From contig JAGWNT010000029.1 of NCBI GenBank assembly GCA_028871195.1, forward strand, positions 1 to 42,319: DNA of 42,319 nt. Reading direction: 5' to 3'. Below, in pieces: positions 18,853 through 29,216 of the stretch (position 1 is its first letter; each line of letters begins with the position of its first letter). This stretch comes from REEB85 sp018971455. GTDB lineage: Bacteria > Pseudomonadota > Alphaproteobacteria > Acetobacterales > Acetobacteraceae. Both the position numbers and the translations under genes were made by a program. Under the pieces are notes generated by a model that was not told the DNA's origin, ran no database searches, and saw only the letters and a program-made list of their open reading frames with translations.

Positions 18853-18889
18853 GCCATGGCGATGGGCCAGCGGCGCCCATCGCCATGGC
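18853..18889 (-). promoter_or_regulatory. perfect 15 bp hairpin between flp and cpaA
   Basis: GCCATGGCGATGGGC (18853-18867) and GCCCATCGCCATGGC (18875-18889) are exact reverse complements around a 7-base loop. In the minus-strand transcript the stem begins 6 bases after the flp stop and ends about 23 bases before the cpaA start. There is no T run after it, so it is not a textbook intrinsic terminator; partial termination or protection of the flp mRNA 3' end is more likely. Structure is seen directly; function is inferred. Confidence 0.75.
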
Positions 18890-18895
18890 CGGCCG

Positions 18896-19066
18896 TCACA
18901 GCGACGCAGCGATGTTGGTGAACTCCGCCGACAGCTTCGTCCCGAGTGCGGTGACGGAGGTGACGATGACAACCGCGATGAGCCCCGCGATCAATCCGTA
19001 CTCCAGCGCCGTCACGCCGCGCCGGTCCTTGCCGAAACGCCGCCATCCGTTCAGAAACATGAGCAT
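18896..19066 (-). CDS. flp: Flp/Fap type IVb pilin
   Basis: A 56-residue pilin, too short for a usual gene-length cut-off. The leader ends KDRRG at Gly17, followed by VTALEYGLIAGLIAVVIV: cleavage after Gly17 leaves a 39-residue mature pilin with Glu at +5 and Tyr at +6, the hallmark of Flp pilins. The C-terminal part TKLSAEFTNIAASL is standard. ATG 19066 has the ribosome site GAGAGGA 7 bases ahead; an ATG two codons later is an alternative. It heads the whole tad/cpa series and is separated from cpaA by a strong hairpin. It is the only pilin gene in the window. Confidence 0.93.
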   Translation of the reverse strand: MLMFLNGWRRFGKDRRGVTALEYGLIAGLIAVVIVTSVTALGTKLSAEFTNIAASL

Positions 19067-19519
19067 CGTGATGTCCTCTCACTTGCATTGCCGCCCGCGG
19101 CATCGGCATCGCCACGGGCTGCCCTCCTTCGTGCCTGCGGCGTTTTGCCAGGCTGGCCAAGGGGTGCGTCGCAGAGCCGCGCCCTCGACGTCAGCAAAGC
19201 GCAAGGAAGTGACTGGAGTCTTAACGCAACCCGAAATGACGTGGGCCGCGACGGAGAGGCCGCTGGCGTCGCCGGCCGGCCCGACCAGGCGGCCCGCCGG
19301 ATCGCGCATCCTTCCCCGCCGCTGTCCGCCCCACCGGTCCTTCGTGGCCGCCGTTCCGGGCTCCGGGCACGCAGGGGGGCGCCGGGAAATGTCGCGCCGC
19401 GGCATAAAGCGGCCGCCAAGGCCCGGCCGGCATCACGCCGCCGTTAATCCGGCGCAGAATCCGATTGTCGGCGGCGACGTTCCGATCCATCCTCGTTTCA
19501 TTGGCCCGGGAGGATGTCG
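19067..19519. other. divergent intergenic region between flp and the caspase cassette
   Basis: This 453 bp gap must hold the promoters for both the pilus locus (leftwards) and the membrane-protein/lipoprotein/caspase genes (rightwards). I see no convincing -35/-10 pair, no sigma54 GG-N10-GC box, no riboswitch and no gene with homologue-like sequence in either strand. Features visible are a GAGAGGA site just before flp and a GGGAGG site at 19508-19513 just before the rightward gene. Short open frames here are arginine/proline-rich and look non-coding. Confidence 0.6.
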
Positions 19520-20602
19520 ATGTCTGATCCAAACCCCGACGAGACGATCCGCGCCGCGCCCGGAAGTGCGTGGGCAGCGCCGGTCTCCACCGCGTCGCCG
19601 GTGCGTCACGCCTATCCGCTGGCGGTGCGCGATGCCTCGCTGACCACCGCGTTCGGGCTGGTCATGCGCAGCCTGCCCTATGCCTTCGCCCGCTTCGGCG
19701 TGCTGCTCGCCGCGTCGGTCATCACCATCATCTGGCTGGTCGTGACCTTCGGGGTCGGCGCCTGGCTCGGCACCCACATCGCCGGCATTTTCGGCTGGGT
19801 CTGGATCATCTTCTGCCTGCTCGGCGCCAGCTTCATCTGGGGCACCATCCTGCGCTACATGCTCCACCTCATCGAATGCGGCCATGTCGCGGTCCTCACC
19901 GAGCTGATCACCAAGGGCAGCGTCGGCAACGGCCAGGAATCGATGTTCGCCTACGGCAAGCGCGTGGTCACCGAGCGCTTCGGCCAGGCCAGCATCCTGT
20001 TCGGGCTGAACGCGCTGGTGCGCGGCATCGTCCAAAGCTTCCACCGAACGCTCGACTGGATCGCCGATCTGGTGCCCATCCCCGGCCTCGATTCCATTGC
20101 CCAGATCATCAACATGATTCTCAAGGCGGCGACGCGCTACCTCGACAAGGTGATCTTCTCCTACAACCTCGCCCGCGGCGGCGACGATCCGTGGACCGCC
20201 AGCCGCGAGGGGCTGATCTATTACGCCCAGAACGCCAAGCCGGTGCTCAAGACCGCCATCTGGTCGGTCATTCTGGAGCGTGTGCTGAGCGTGTTCCTGT
20301 GGTTCATCCTGCTGGTTCCGGCCGGGCTGATCACCGTGGCGCTGCCGCATTCGGCGCGCGAAATGGGCGGGCTGATGACGGTGTTCGTCGCCATCCTGCT
20401 GGTCGGCCCGCTGCGGGCGGCCTTCGTCAAGCCTCTCTTCCTGGTGATGATGATGGTGCGCTTCCATGCCAGCGCCGAGGGCCAGGCGATCAACCCCGAA
20501 TGGGATGCGCGGCTTGCCGGCCTGTCGGACAAGTTCCGCACGCTCGGCCGCGACGCCGCCGCCACCATGGGAAGCTCGCGCTGGGGCAAGATTTTCGGCT
20601 AG
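19520..20602 (+). CDS. uncharacterised polytopic membrane protein
   Basis: A 360-residue inner-membrane protein I cannot assign to a known family. Four or more membrane spans are visible, roughly residues 58-80, 88-112, 250-275 and 285-312, with an amphipathic middle region (156-215) and a basic C-terminal tail. The segment around 205-265 (LDKVIFSYNLARGG, then SREGLIYYAQNAKPVLKTAI and VILERVLSVFLWF) has a faint look of choline-transporter-like (CTL/SLC44) proteins; this is a weak impression only. ATG 19520 is preferred over ATG 19514 because the GGGAGG site then has a 6-base spacing. It is the first gene of a set with the lipoprotein (22 bp gap) and the WD40-caspase. Confidence 0.8.
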   Translation: MSDPNPDETIRAAPGSAWAAPVSTASPVRHAYPLAVRDASLTTAFGLVMRSLPYAFARFGVLLAASVITIIWLVVTFGVGAWLGTHIAGIFGWVWIIFCLLGASFIWGTILRYMLHLIECGHVAVLTELITKGSVGNGQESMFAYGKRVVTERFGQASILFGLNALVRGIVQSFHRTLDWIADLVPIPGLDSIAQIINMILKAATRYLDKVIFSYNLARGGDDPWTASREGLIYYAQNAKPVLKTAIWSVILERVLSVFLWFILLVPAGLITVALPHSAREMGGLMTVFVAILLVGPLRAAFVKPLFLVMMMVRFHASAEGQAINPEWDARLAGLSDKFRTLGRDAAATMGSSRWGKIFG

Positions 20603-20624
20603 GATACTGCCGATGGAGGAACGA

Positions 20625-21641
20625 ATGTCGCACCGCCCGCCTGCGAAAAAGCTGCGCCTCGCGGTCTCGATGCTCGCCGTAGCCGGGCTGCTCAGCGGCT
20701 GCGCCCAGGGCCAGTTCTCCACCCGCGAGTCGCGGATCGGCCCGGATGACGGCACCGATTCCTGCCGCCCGCAGCTGGTGGCTTTGGACTCCACCGGCAA
20801 TTTCTTCGGCGCCCAGATCCTCACCGGCGCGGCCATCGGCGCCGTCACCGGCGGGGCCCTCGGCGCATTGATCGGGCGCGACTGGAAGGGCGCCCTGATC
20901 GGCGCGGCGGCCGGCGGCGCCCTGGGGGCGGCCGGCGGCTACTGGTCGGCGCTGCAACAGCAGCATCGGGACCAGGCCGGCATGATGAACCAGGTGCAGG
21001 GCGATCTGTCGCGCGAGAACGAGCAGATCGACCGCACCCAGCTCGCCTTCAACCAGCTCACCGATTGCCGCTTCCGCCAGGGCGAGGTGGTGCGCGCGGA
21101 TTATCGTGCCGGGCGGATCGACCGCACCACCGCCGTGGCCCGCATGGGCACCATCAAGCAGCGCGCCGAGCGCGACCTGGCGCTGGCCCGGCAGATCAAT
21201 CAGCAGATCCAGGGGCGCGGGCAGCAATTCACCATCGCCGCCGACAAGATCGCCCCCGGCTCCAGCGCCGCCATCGCCTCCGCGTCTCCCCCGCCGCGCC
21301 GCACCACCGTGCGGCGGCCGGTCAAGCTGAAGCTGCACCCTGATCCGAACGCGCCGGAAATCGGCCAGCTCCAGGCCCGCCAGCCGGTCACCGTCACGCC
21401 GAGCGCCGGCGGCTACGCGCTGGTGCAAACCGATACCGGCACGCGCGGCTACGCGCCCACCACCGACCTGCTGGGCCCGACGCGCAGCGCGAGCCCCGGG
21501 CCGGCAAGCGCCAGCGGACCGGCGAGCAGCGGCGAGGTGCGCACGCTGGCCGGCAGCAACGCCGCCCGCCGCGACAGCTTTGCCCAGAGCGTCGCGGTGT
21601 CCGAGCAGGCCACCAGCACGGGCTTCGAACTGGCCGGTTGA
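20625..21641 (+). CDS. lipoprotein with glycine zipper, coiled coil and SH3-like domain
   Basis: A 338-residue lipoprotein. The signal peptide ends in GLLSGC with Cys26; Ala at +2 predicts outer-membrane sorting. Residues 66-105 form a glycine-zipper segment (GAAIGAVTGGALGALIG and GAAAGGALGAAGG) like those in outer-membrane lipoproteins such as SlyB-type proteins. Residues 107-200 are Gln/Arg/Glu-rich and probably coiled coil. Residues 231-285 resemble a bacterial SH3 domain (RPVKLKLHPDPNAPEIGQL, VTVTPSAGGYALVQTD, GTRGYAP). A Ser/Ala-rich tail follows. Start ATG 20625 follows GGAGGA by 4 bases; ATG 20613 is an alternative. Its stop overlaps the caspase start. Function unknown. Confidence 0.82.
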   Translation: MSHRPPAKKLRLAVSMLAVAGLLSGCAQGQFSTRESRIGPDDGTDSCRPQLVALDSTGNFFGAQILTGAAIGAVTGGALGALIGRDWKGALIGAAAGGALGAAGGYWSALQQQHRDQAGMMNQVQGDLSRENEQIDRTQLAFNQLTDCRFRQGEVVRADYRAGRIDRTTAVARMGTIKQRAERDLALARQINQQIQGRGQQFTIAADKIAPGSSAAIASASPPPRRTTVRRPVKLKLHPDPNAPEIGQLQARQPVTVTPSAGGYALVQTDTGTRGYAPTTDLLGPTRSASPGPASASGPASSGEVRTLAGSNAARRDSFAQSVAVSEQATSTGFELAG

Positions 21642-24544
21642 TGCGCCGGCTCGGCGTCCTGCTGCTGGCGCTGCTGGTTGCCGCCGCCGCGCCGGCGACC
21701 CATCAGCCCCCGCAGGTGCCGTTCCTGCGCATCGAGGCGGGCGGGCACACCAGCGCCATCGCCCATCTGGCGATCGACGCGGATGGCCGGCTGATGGCCA
21801 GCGCCAGCTACGACAAGACCATCCGCCTCTGGTCGCTCCCGGATGGGCGGCTGCGCGCGGTGCTGCGCCCGCCGATCGGCCTGCGCCAGGAAGGCGAGCT
21901 CTACGCCGTGGCGCTCAGCCCCGATGGCAGCCACGTCTTTGCCGCCGGCGCCACGGGCGGGCAGTGGGACGGCAGTTTCAGCATCTACGTCTTCGATGCC
22001 GCCCGCGCCGTGCTGGTCAGCCGGCTGGCCGGGCTGCCGGCCCCGGTGAACGACCTCGCCGTGGCGCCCGCGGGCGGGGTTTTCGCCGCCGGGCTGGCCG
22101 AAGGCGGTGTCCGGGTGTGGAACGCCCATACGGGCAAGCCGGTCTTCGAGGACACGCATTATTCCGGCCCGGTGCGCAGCGTGCTGTTCGACCGCGCCGG
22201 CGACCTCATCGCCGCCGCCGCCGATGGCCGGGTGCGCGTCTATGACGCCGCCGGAAAGAAGCTCGCCGAGGCGGCGCCGCCGTCGCATCTGCGCCCGTGG
22301 GGCCTCGCCTTGTCGCCGGACGGCGCGCTGCTCGCCGTCACCAGCGAGACCGCCGACCGCGCCGGCCGCCTGCATATCGACGTGGTTGCCACCCGCACCC
22401 TGGCGCCGGTCTTCACGCCCGACACGGCCGGCCTGTCCGGCGAGGGCCTGCTGGCCGCGGCCTGGGTGGCCGACAGCCATGGCAGCGTCCGCCTGCTCGC
22501 CGGCGGCTATGCCCATCGGGGCCGCGATTACGTGCTGCGCAGCTGGGGCGATTTCGGCCTCGGCACGCCCACCGACCTGCCGGCGGCGCATGACACGATC
22601 CGCGCCATCCTGGCCCTGCCGGGTGGCGGCGCGGTCTATGCCGCCGAGGATCCCGGCTGGGGCCGCATTGCGCCCGATGGCGCCATCGCCCAGCGCCCCG
22701 ATCCGCCGCTCGCCGACCTGCGCCCGGCGCGCGACCAGCGCCTCGCTCTCTCGGCCGATGGCGGGGAGGTGGAATTCGCCTCCTCCAAAGGGCTGCAACG
22801 CTTCACCCTGGCGAGCCGGACACTCGCCCCCGCCGCATCGCCGGACGCGGCACTGGCCGCCGCGCGGACCACGGCCCCGGGTCTCAGCCTCACCAACTGG
22901 CGCGACACCAGCGCGCCCGCGCTGAACGGCCACCGCCTCCCGCTCGACCCCGACGAGATTGCGCGCAGTGCGGCCATCCTGCCCGACAATTCCGCCGTGC
23001 TGCTCGGCACCGACACGCATCTTCGCCTGTTCGCCCGCGATGGGCACGAACTGTCGCGGATCGACACGCCGGCGCCCGCCTGGGCCGTCAGCGTGGCGGC
23101 GAGCGGCGAGGTTGCCGTCGCCGCCCTGCTCGACGGGACGCTGCGCTGGTATGGGCTGAAGGGCGGGCTGTCGGAACGCGCGGCCCTGTTCGCCCATGCC
23201 GACGGCAAGCGCTGGGTGCTGTTCACGCCCGCGGGTTTCTTCGACGATTCCGACCTTGGCGGCAACGATCTGGTCGGCCTGCTGCTCAACCGCGGCGCCA
23301 ACCAGCAGCCCGACTGGGTGAGCTTCAGCCAAGCCTATCGCCTGCTCTACGCGCCGGCACTGGTGCAGGCCAGCGTGCTCGGACAGGCCCGGCCGGCGCA
23401 GGCCCGGCTCGCCGAACTCGGCAACCTGCGCGATCGCCTGGCCCGCCAGCCGCTGGTCGCGGTGCAATCGGCCTGCCTGCCGCAGCCGGATAATTCCTGC
23501 ACCAGCCTGCCGCTCAAGCCTGGTGAGACGCTGCGCGTGCCGGCCAGCGCCACGCGCCTGCGCCTGACCGCCGAGGTGACGCAGCGCGGGCTGGGCATCG
23601 GCCCGCTCGATGTCTTCGTCAACGACCGCAACACCGGCCGCACCACCGCCCCGCCCGCCGGCGGCACCGTCAGCGTCGATGCGCCGCTCGATCCCGGCGC
23701 CAACACCATCGGCCTGCGCATTTACGACAGCGCCGGCGCCATCTTCACGCAGTCGCCGCCGCTGCTGCTCGATCGCGCGGCCGGCGCGCAGGTGGCCGGG
23801 CGCGGCCGGCTGTTCATCCTGTCCGTCGGCATCGATCACTATGTCAACCCGTCGCTGGCGCTGCACTACGCCGTCGCCGACGCGCACGCCTTCACCGCCG
23901 CGATCAGCAAGGACGCCGCCTCGCTCTACGACAGCGTCAACGTCACCGAACTGCTCGACGGCAAGGCGACGCGGGCGGACATCCTGGCGGCGTTCGACCG
24001 CCTGTCCAGGGAGGTCCGCCCGTCCGACACCTTCCTGTTCTATGTCGCGAGCCACGGCGTGCTGGACGAGGAGACCAACCGCTTCCTGCTGGTGCCGGCG
24101 GACATGTCCGACATCTCGTCCTGGCAGGCGATGGCGCGGCAATCGATCGACGAGACCACGCTGGTGGCCACCCTGTCGCGCATCGAGGCGCGCGACGCGC
24201 TGCTGTTCCTCGATACCTGTCACTCCGGCAAGGTCACCGCCGACACGCTGGCCAATGTCGGGCACGAGACCGGCCGCTACATCCTGGCCGCCAGCGGCTC
24301 GGTGCAGGAGGCGATGGACAGCTACGACAACCGCAACGGCGTTTTCGTCTATGCCGTGCTGGAGGCGCTGCACGGCCGCGCCGGCGCGGACGCCGACGGC
24401 AACATCGGCGCCCTCACGCTGGGCGAATACGTCTCACGCCGAGTCGGCATCCTGGCGCGCCAGAAGGGCCATCAGCAGGACGCGGTGTTCCGCACCGCGC
24501 AGAGCGACCTGCGCTCCTTCCCGGTGGCGCACATCACGCGCTGA
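21641..24544 (+). CDS. exported WD40-repeat caspase-family protease
   Basis: A 967-residue protein. Residues 1-19 are a signal peptide without a lipobox cysteine (cleavage near AAAAPA). WD40-like blades follow from about 35 to 520, clearest at SYDKTIRLWSLPDG and GVRVWNAHTGKPV. Then come a linker with FFDDSDLGGNDLVGLLLNRG, typical of WD40-caspases, a beta-sandwich-like region at about 620-710, and a C14 caspase domain from about 721 to the end. Catalytic residues are intact: His805 in YVASHGVLDE and Cys860 in FLDTCHSGK. The start ATG overlaps the lipoprotein stop (TGATG). Placement in the periplasm or beyond is inferred from the signal peptide. The substrate is unknown. Confidence 0.9.
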   Translation: MRRLGVLLLALLVAAAAPATHQPPQVPFLRIEAGGHTSAIAHLAIDADGRLMASASYDKTIRLWSLPDGRLRAVLRPPIGLRQEGELYAVALSPDGSHVFAAGATGGQWDGSFSIYVFDAARAVLVSRLAGLPAPVNDLAVAPAGGVFAAGLAEGGVRVWNAHTGKPVFEDTHYSGPVRSVLFDRAGDLIAAAADGRVRVYDAAGKKLAEAAPPSHLRPWGLALSPDGALLAVTSETADRAGRLHIDVVATRTLAPVFTPDTAGLSGEGLLAAAWVADSHGSVRLLAGGYAHRGRDYVLRSWGDFGLGTPTDLPAAHDTIRAILALPGGGAVYAAEDPGWGRIAPDGAIAQRPDPPLADLRPARDQRLALSADGGEVEFASSKGLQRFTLASRTLAPAASPDAALAAARTTAPGLSLTNWRDTSAPALNGHRLPLDPDEIARSAAILPDNSAVLLGTDTHLRLFARDGHELSRIDTPAPAWAVSVAASGEVAVAALLDGTLRWYGLKGGLSERAALFAHADGKRWVLFTPAGFFDDSDLGGNDLVGLLLNRGANQQPDWVSFSQAYRLLYAPALVQASVLGQARPAQARLAELGNLRDRLARQPLVAVQSACLPQPDNSCTSLPLKPGETLRVPASATRLRLTAEVTQRGLGIGPLDVFVNDRNTGRTTAPPAGGTVSVDAPLDPGANTIGLRIYDSAGAIFTQSPPLLLDRAAGAQVAGRGRLFILSVGIDHYVNPSLALHYAVADAHAFTAAISKDAASLYDSVNVTELLDGKATRADILAAFDRLSREVRPSDTFLFYVASHGVLDEETNRFLLVPADMSDISSWQAMARQSIDETTLVATLSRIEARDALLFLDTCHSGKVTADTLANVGHETGRYILAASGSVQEAMDSYDNRNGVFVYAVLEALHGRAGADADGNIGALTLGEYVSRRVGILARQKGHQQDAVFRTAQSDLRSFPVAHITR

Positions 24545-24549
24545 GGGCC

Positions 24550-24567
24550 CGGGCGGCAGGCCGCCCG
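24550..24567. terminator. candidate bidirectional terminator between caspase and acnA
   Basis: CGGGCGGC (24550-24557) and GCCGCCCG (24560-24567) are perfect inverted repeats with a 2-base centre, placed exactly between the convergent stops of the caspase gene (24544) and acnA (24569). In practice a 7 bp stem with a 4-base loop would form. There is no T run on either side, so efficiency is uncertain. Confidence 0.5.
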
Positions 24568-24568
24568 A

Positions 24569-27262
<2,694 letters not shown>

Positions 27263-27405
27263 GGAAATCCTGCCTTTGCATGGCACCGCGCGGGCCGGCC
27301 GGCCGCACGTGGGCGCTGTCTGTTGCTGCGGGAGTCTGCTATCGGCTTTAACCATACGGCATCGGGATCGTCCACCCGCGGGGCAGGGCGCGAACAGGAG
27401 GCAGC

Positions 27406-28002
27406 GTGCTCGAAGGCGAGGGTCTGGCGGCGTTCCGTGGCGAGCGCCTGGTGTTCGCCGGCCTATCGTTCCGCCTCGCCCGCGGCGGGGCGCTGCTGCT
27501 GACGGGGCCCAACGGCGCCGGAAAATCGACCCTGCTCCGTCTGCTCGCCGGCCTCGGCCGGGCGGAAGCCGGCCGGCTGCTGTGGGACGACGAGGATGCC
27601 CTGGCCGATCGCACGGCCCATGCCGGCCGCATCGCCTATCTCGGCCACCAGGATGCCATCAAACCCGGCCTCACCGCCGCCGAGAATCTGCGGTTCTGGG
27701 GGGACATGGCGGCGGTCATGGCGACGCTGGAGGGCGCCGGGCTGGCGCACCTGGCGGAGCTGCCGGCCCGCTTGCTCTCGGCCGGCCAGAAGCGCCGCCT
27801 CGCCCTCGCCCGCCTGACGCTGGCCCGGGCGCCCATCTGGCTGCTCGACGAGCCGACGCTGGGGCTCGACGCCGCCGCCGTTTCCCGCTTCGGCGACCAG
27901 CTCGCCGCTCACCTCGCCCGCGGGGGGCTGGTGGTGGCGGCCACCCATTTGCCGCTGCCGCTGCCGAAGGCGGGCGAGCTCGTGCTCGGGACTGCCGCCT
28001 GA
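27406..28002 (+). CDS. ccmA: heme exporter ATP-binding protein CcmA
   Basis: A 198-residue ABC ATPase of cytochrome c maturation system I. Walker A is GPNGAGKST with Lys40, the Q-loop region is AYLGHQDAIKPGLTAAENL (the GHQ-x-G-LK-like segment is typical of CcmA), the signature is LSAGQKRR, and Walker B is IWLLDEPTLGLD. Start is GTG 27406 with an AGGAGG site 5 bases ahead. The stop overlaps the ccmB start (TGATG). CcmA with CcmB and CcmC releases holo-CcmE for heme delivery to apocytochromes. Length is normal. Confidence 0.93.
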   Translation: MLEGEGLAAFRGERLVFAGLSFRLARGGALLLTGPNGAGKSTLLRLLAGLGRAEAGRLLWDDEDALADRTAHAGRIAYLGHQDAIKPGLTAAENLRFWGDMAAVMATLEGAGLAHLAELPARLLSAGQKRRLALARLTLARAPIWLLDEPTLGLDAAAVSRFGDQLAAHLARGGLVVAATHLPLPLPKAGELVLGTAA

Positions 28003-28667
28003 TGGCCCGCTTCCTCGCCCTGCTCGCCCGCGAATGGCGCCTTTCGGTGCGGCATGGCGGCGACACCCTGGCCGCCCTGCTGTTCTTCGTGCTGGCCGCC
28101 TCGCTATTCCCGCTGGCCATCGGCCCCTCGCCCGAGACGCTCGGCCGGATTGCGCCCGGCATCATCTGGGTCTGCGCGCTGCTCGCCGCCATCCTGCCGC
28201 TCGACCGGTTGTTCGGCGCGGATTTCGAGGATGGCTCGCTCGACCAGCTCCTGCTCAGCGGCCTGCCGCCCCCGGCCATCGCGGCGGCGAAGGCCTGTGC
28301 GCATTTTCTCGTCACCGGGCTGCCGCTCCTGCTGGCGGCCGGCCCGCTTGCGGTGATGCTGCGCATGCCGCCGGCCGGCATCCCGATCCTGCTCGTGGGT
28401 CTGGTCCCGGGCACGATGACGCTGTCGCTGCTCGGCAGTGCCGGGGCGGCGATCGTGCTCGGCGCCCGGCGCGGGGCCGTTCTGCTGCCGTTGCTGGTGC
28501 TGCCGCTGGCCGCCCCGGTGCTGATCTTCGGCACCGCCGCCGCGAGTGCTGCGGCGGACGGGCTCGCGGCGCGCCCGGCCCTGCTGCTGCTGACCGCGCT
28601 GCTCCTCATCGCCCTGCCGCTCTGCCCGCTGGCCGCCGGCGCGGCCTTGCGCAGCGCCGCGGAGTAG
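28002..28667 (+). CDS. ccmB: heme exporter membrane protein CcmB
   Basis: A 221-residue integral membrane protein with six predicted helices, the permease partner of CcmA. Typical CcmB stretches are FLALLAREWRLSVRHGGDTL at the N-terminus, FGADFEDGSLDQLLLSGLP in the cytoplasmic loop, and GAAIVLGARRGAVLLPLLVL near the fifth helix. ATG 28002 overlaps the ccmA stop. ccmC, ccmD and ccmE, which commonly follow, are absent: the next gene, 5 bp away, lies on the other strand. The rest of system I must be elsewhere in the genome. Confidence 0.93.
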   Translation: MARFLALLAREWRLSVRHGGDTLAALLFFVLAASLFPLAIGPSPETLGRIAPGIIWVCALLAAILPLDRLFGADFEDGSLDQLLLSGLPPPAIAAAKACAHFLVTGLPLLLAAGPLAVMLRMPPAGIPILLVGLVPGTMTLSLLGSAGAAIVLGARRGAVLLPLLVLPLAAPVLIFGTAAASAAADGLAARPALLLLTALLLIALPLCPLAAGAALRSAAE

Positions 28668-28672
28668 CGCGC

Positions 28673-29041
28673 TCACCCCGGCTGGTGCGGCGCAGACGAG
28701 GACGGGGATGAGGGCGGGGACGACGGCGGGGGCGAAGGGCGGGCGGAGGCCGGAAGCGGCGCCGGCGCGGAGGGCGCGCCGGTCTCCACGTCGTGCCGGG
28801 TATAGGCGGCCAGCTGCTGGGGCGAGGGGATGCTCGCCCGCACGACGCCAGCCCCGTCGTGGAACTCGATCACCACGATACCGAGCGACGGATCCAGCCG
28901 CAGCGACGGATTGGGCAGGTAGCTGACCCCCGCCGGGGCGCTGCCGGCCGGCGCCGGCGCCAGCTCCGATTGCGCGGGCGCGGTGGCGGCGATCGGGCCG
29001 GAGGGCGGGGGCACGGAGAGCGGGTCGGACACTGTCTGCAC
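28673..29041 (-). CDS. small FlaG-like protein with proline/serine-rich tail
   Basis: A 122-residue protein. The core (about residues 45-82) reads LRLDPSLGIVVIEFHD then GVVRASIPSPQQLAAYTRH, which resembles the C-terminal region of FlaG-family proteins, where a beta hairpin is followed by a conserved IPS-x-x-x-L. The flanks are low complexity: an Ala/Pro-rich N-terminus and a Pro/Ser-rich C-terminus with runs such as PSPPPSSPPSSPSSSAP. The start is GTG 29041, inferred; no ATG is available before the core. It has no signal peptide. No flagellar genes are in the window, so a flagellar role is only a guess from the core. Confidence 0.6.
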   Translation of the reverse strand: MQTVSDPLSVPPPSGPIAATAPAQSELAPAPAGSAPAGVSYLPNPSLRLDPSLGIVVIEFHDGAGVVRASIPSPQQLAAYTRHDVETGAPSAPAPLPASARPSPPPSSPPSSPSSSAPHQPG

Positions 29042-29216
29042 TCACCTGATCGAGATGCGACAACCGGACGCCTTCCTGGCGCAGCCGGGCCTTCATGCGC
29101 CCACCCGCCCTAACAACTAGTTACCTTTTGTCTCACCGCATGGGAGACCCGCGACCATCCCGGCTGCCCAATGCCGGGCCCGGTGCTACAGAGCATTCGA
29201 AAAGCAGCAGGCCGGC

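Noticed and set aside
16025..19447. Open frame of over 1100 codons on the plus strand across the tad locus
   Set aside because: It runs opposite seven recognised pilus genes joined by overlaps and has an arginine/proline-rich composition typical of GC-driven antisense frames.
19221..19532. Small open frame on the minus strand in the flp upstream region
   Set aside because: Arginine/glycine/proline-rich, no ribosome site and no recognisable domain; treated as non-coding.
21449..24373. Open frame of over 970 codons opposite the caspase gene
   Set aside because: The plus-strand protein has a signal peptide, WD40 motifs and an intact caspase dyad, while the antisense reading has only low-complexity Gly/Arg/Ala sequence.
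19520..24544. Caspase cassette as a known antiphage island
   Set aside because: No gasdermin, CBASS, TIR, reverse transcriptase or mobile-element gene is nearby, and the caspase carries a signal peptide. An antiphage role is not excluded but nothing here supports it directly.
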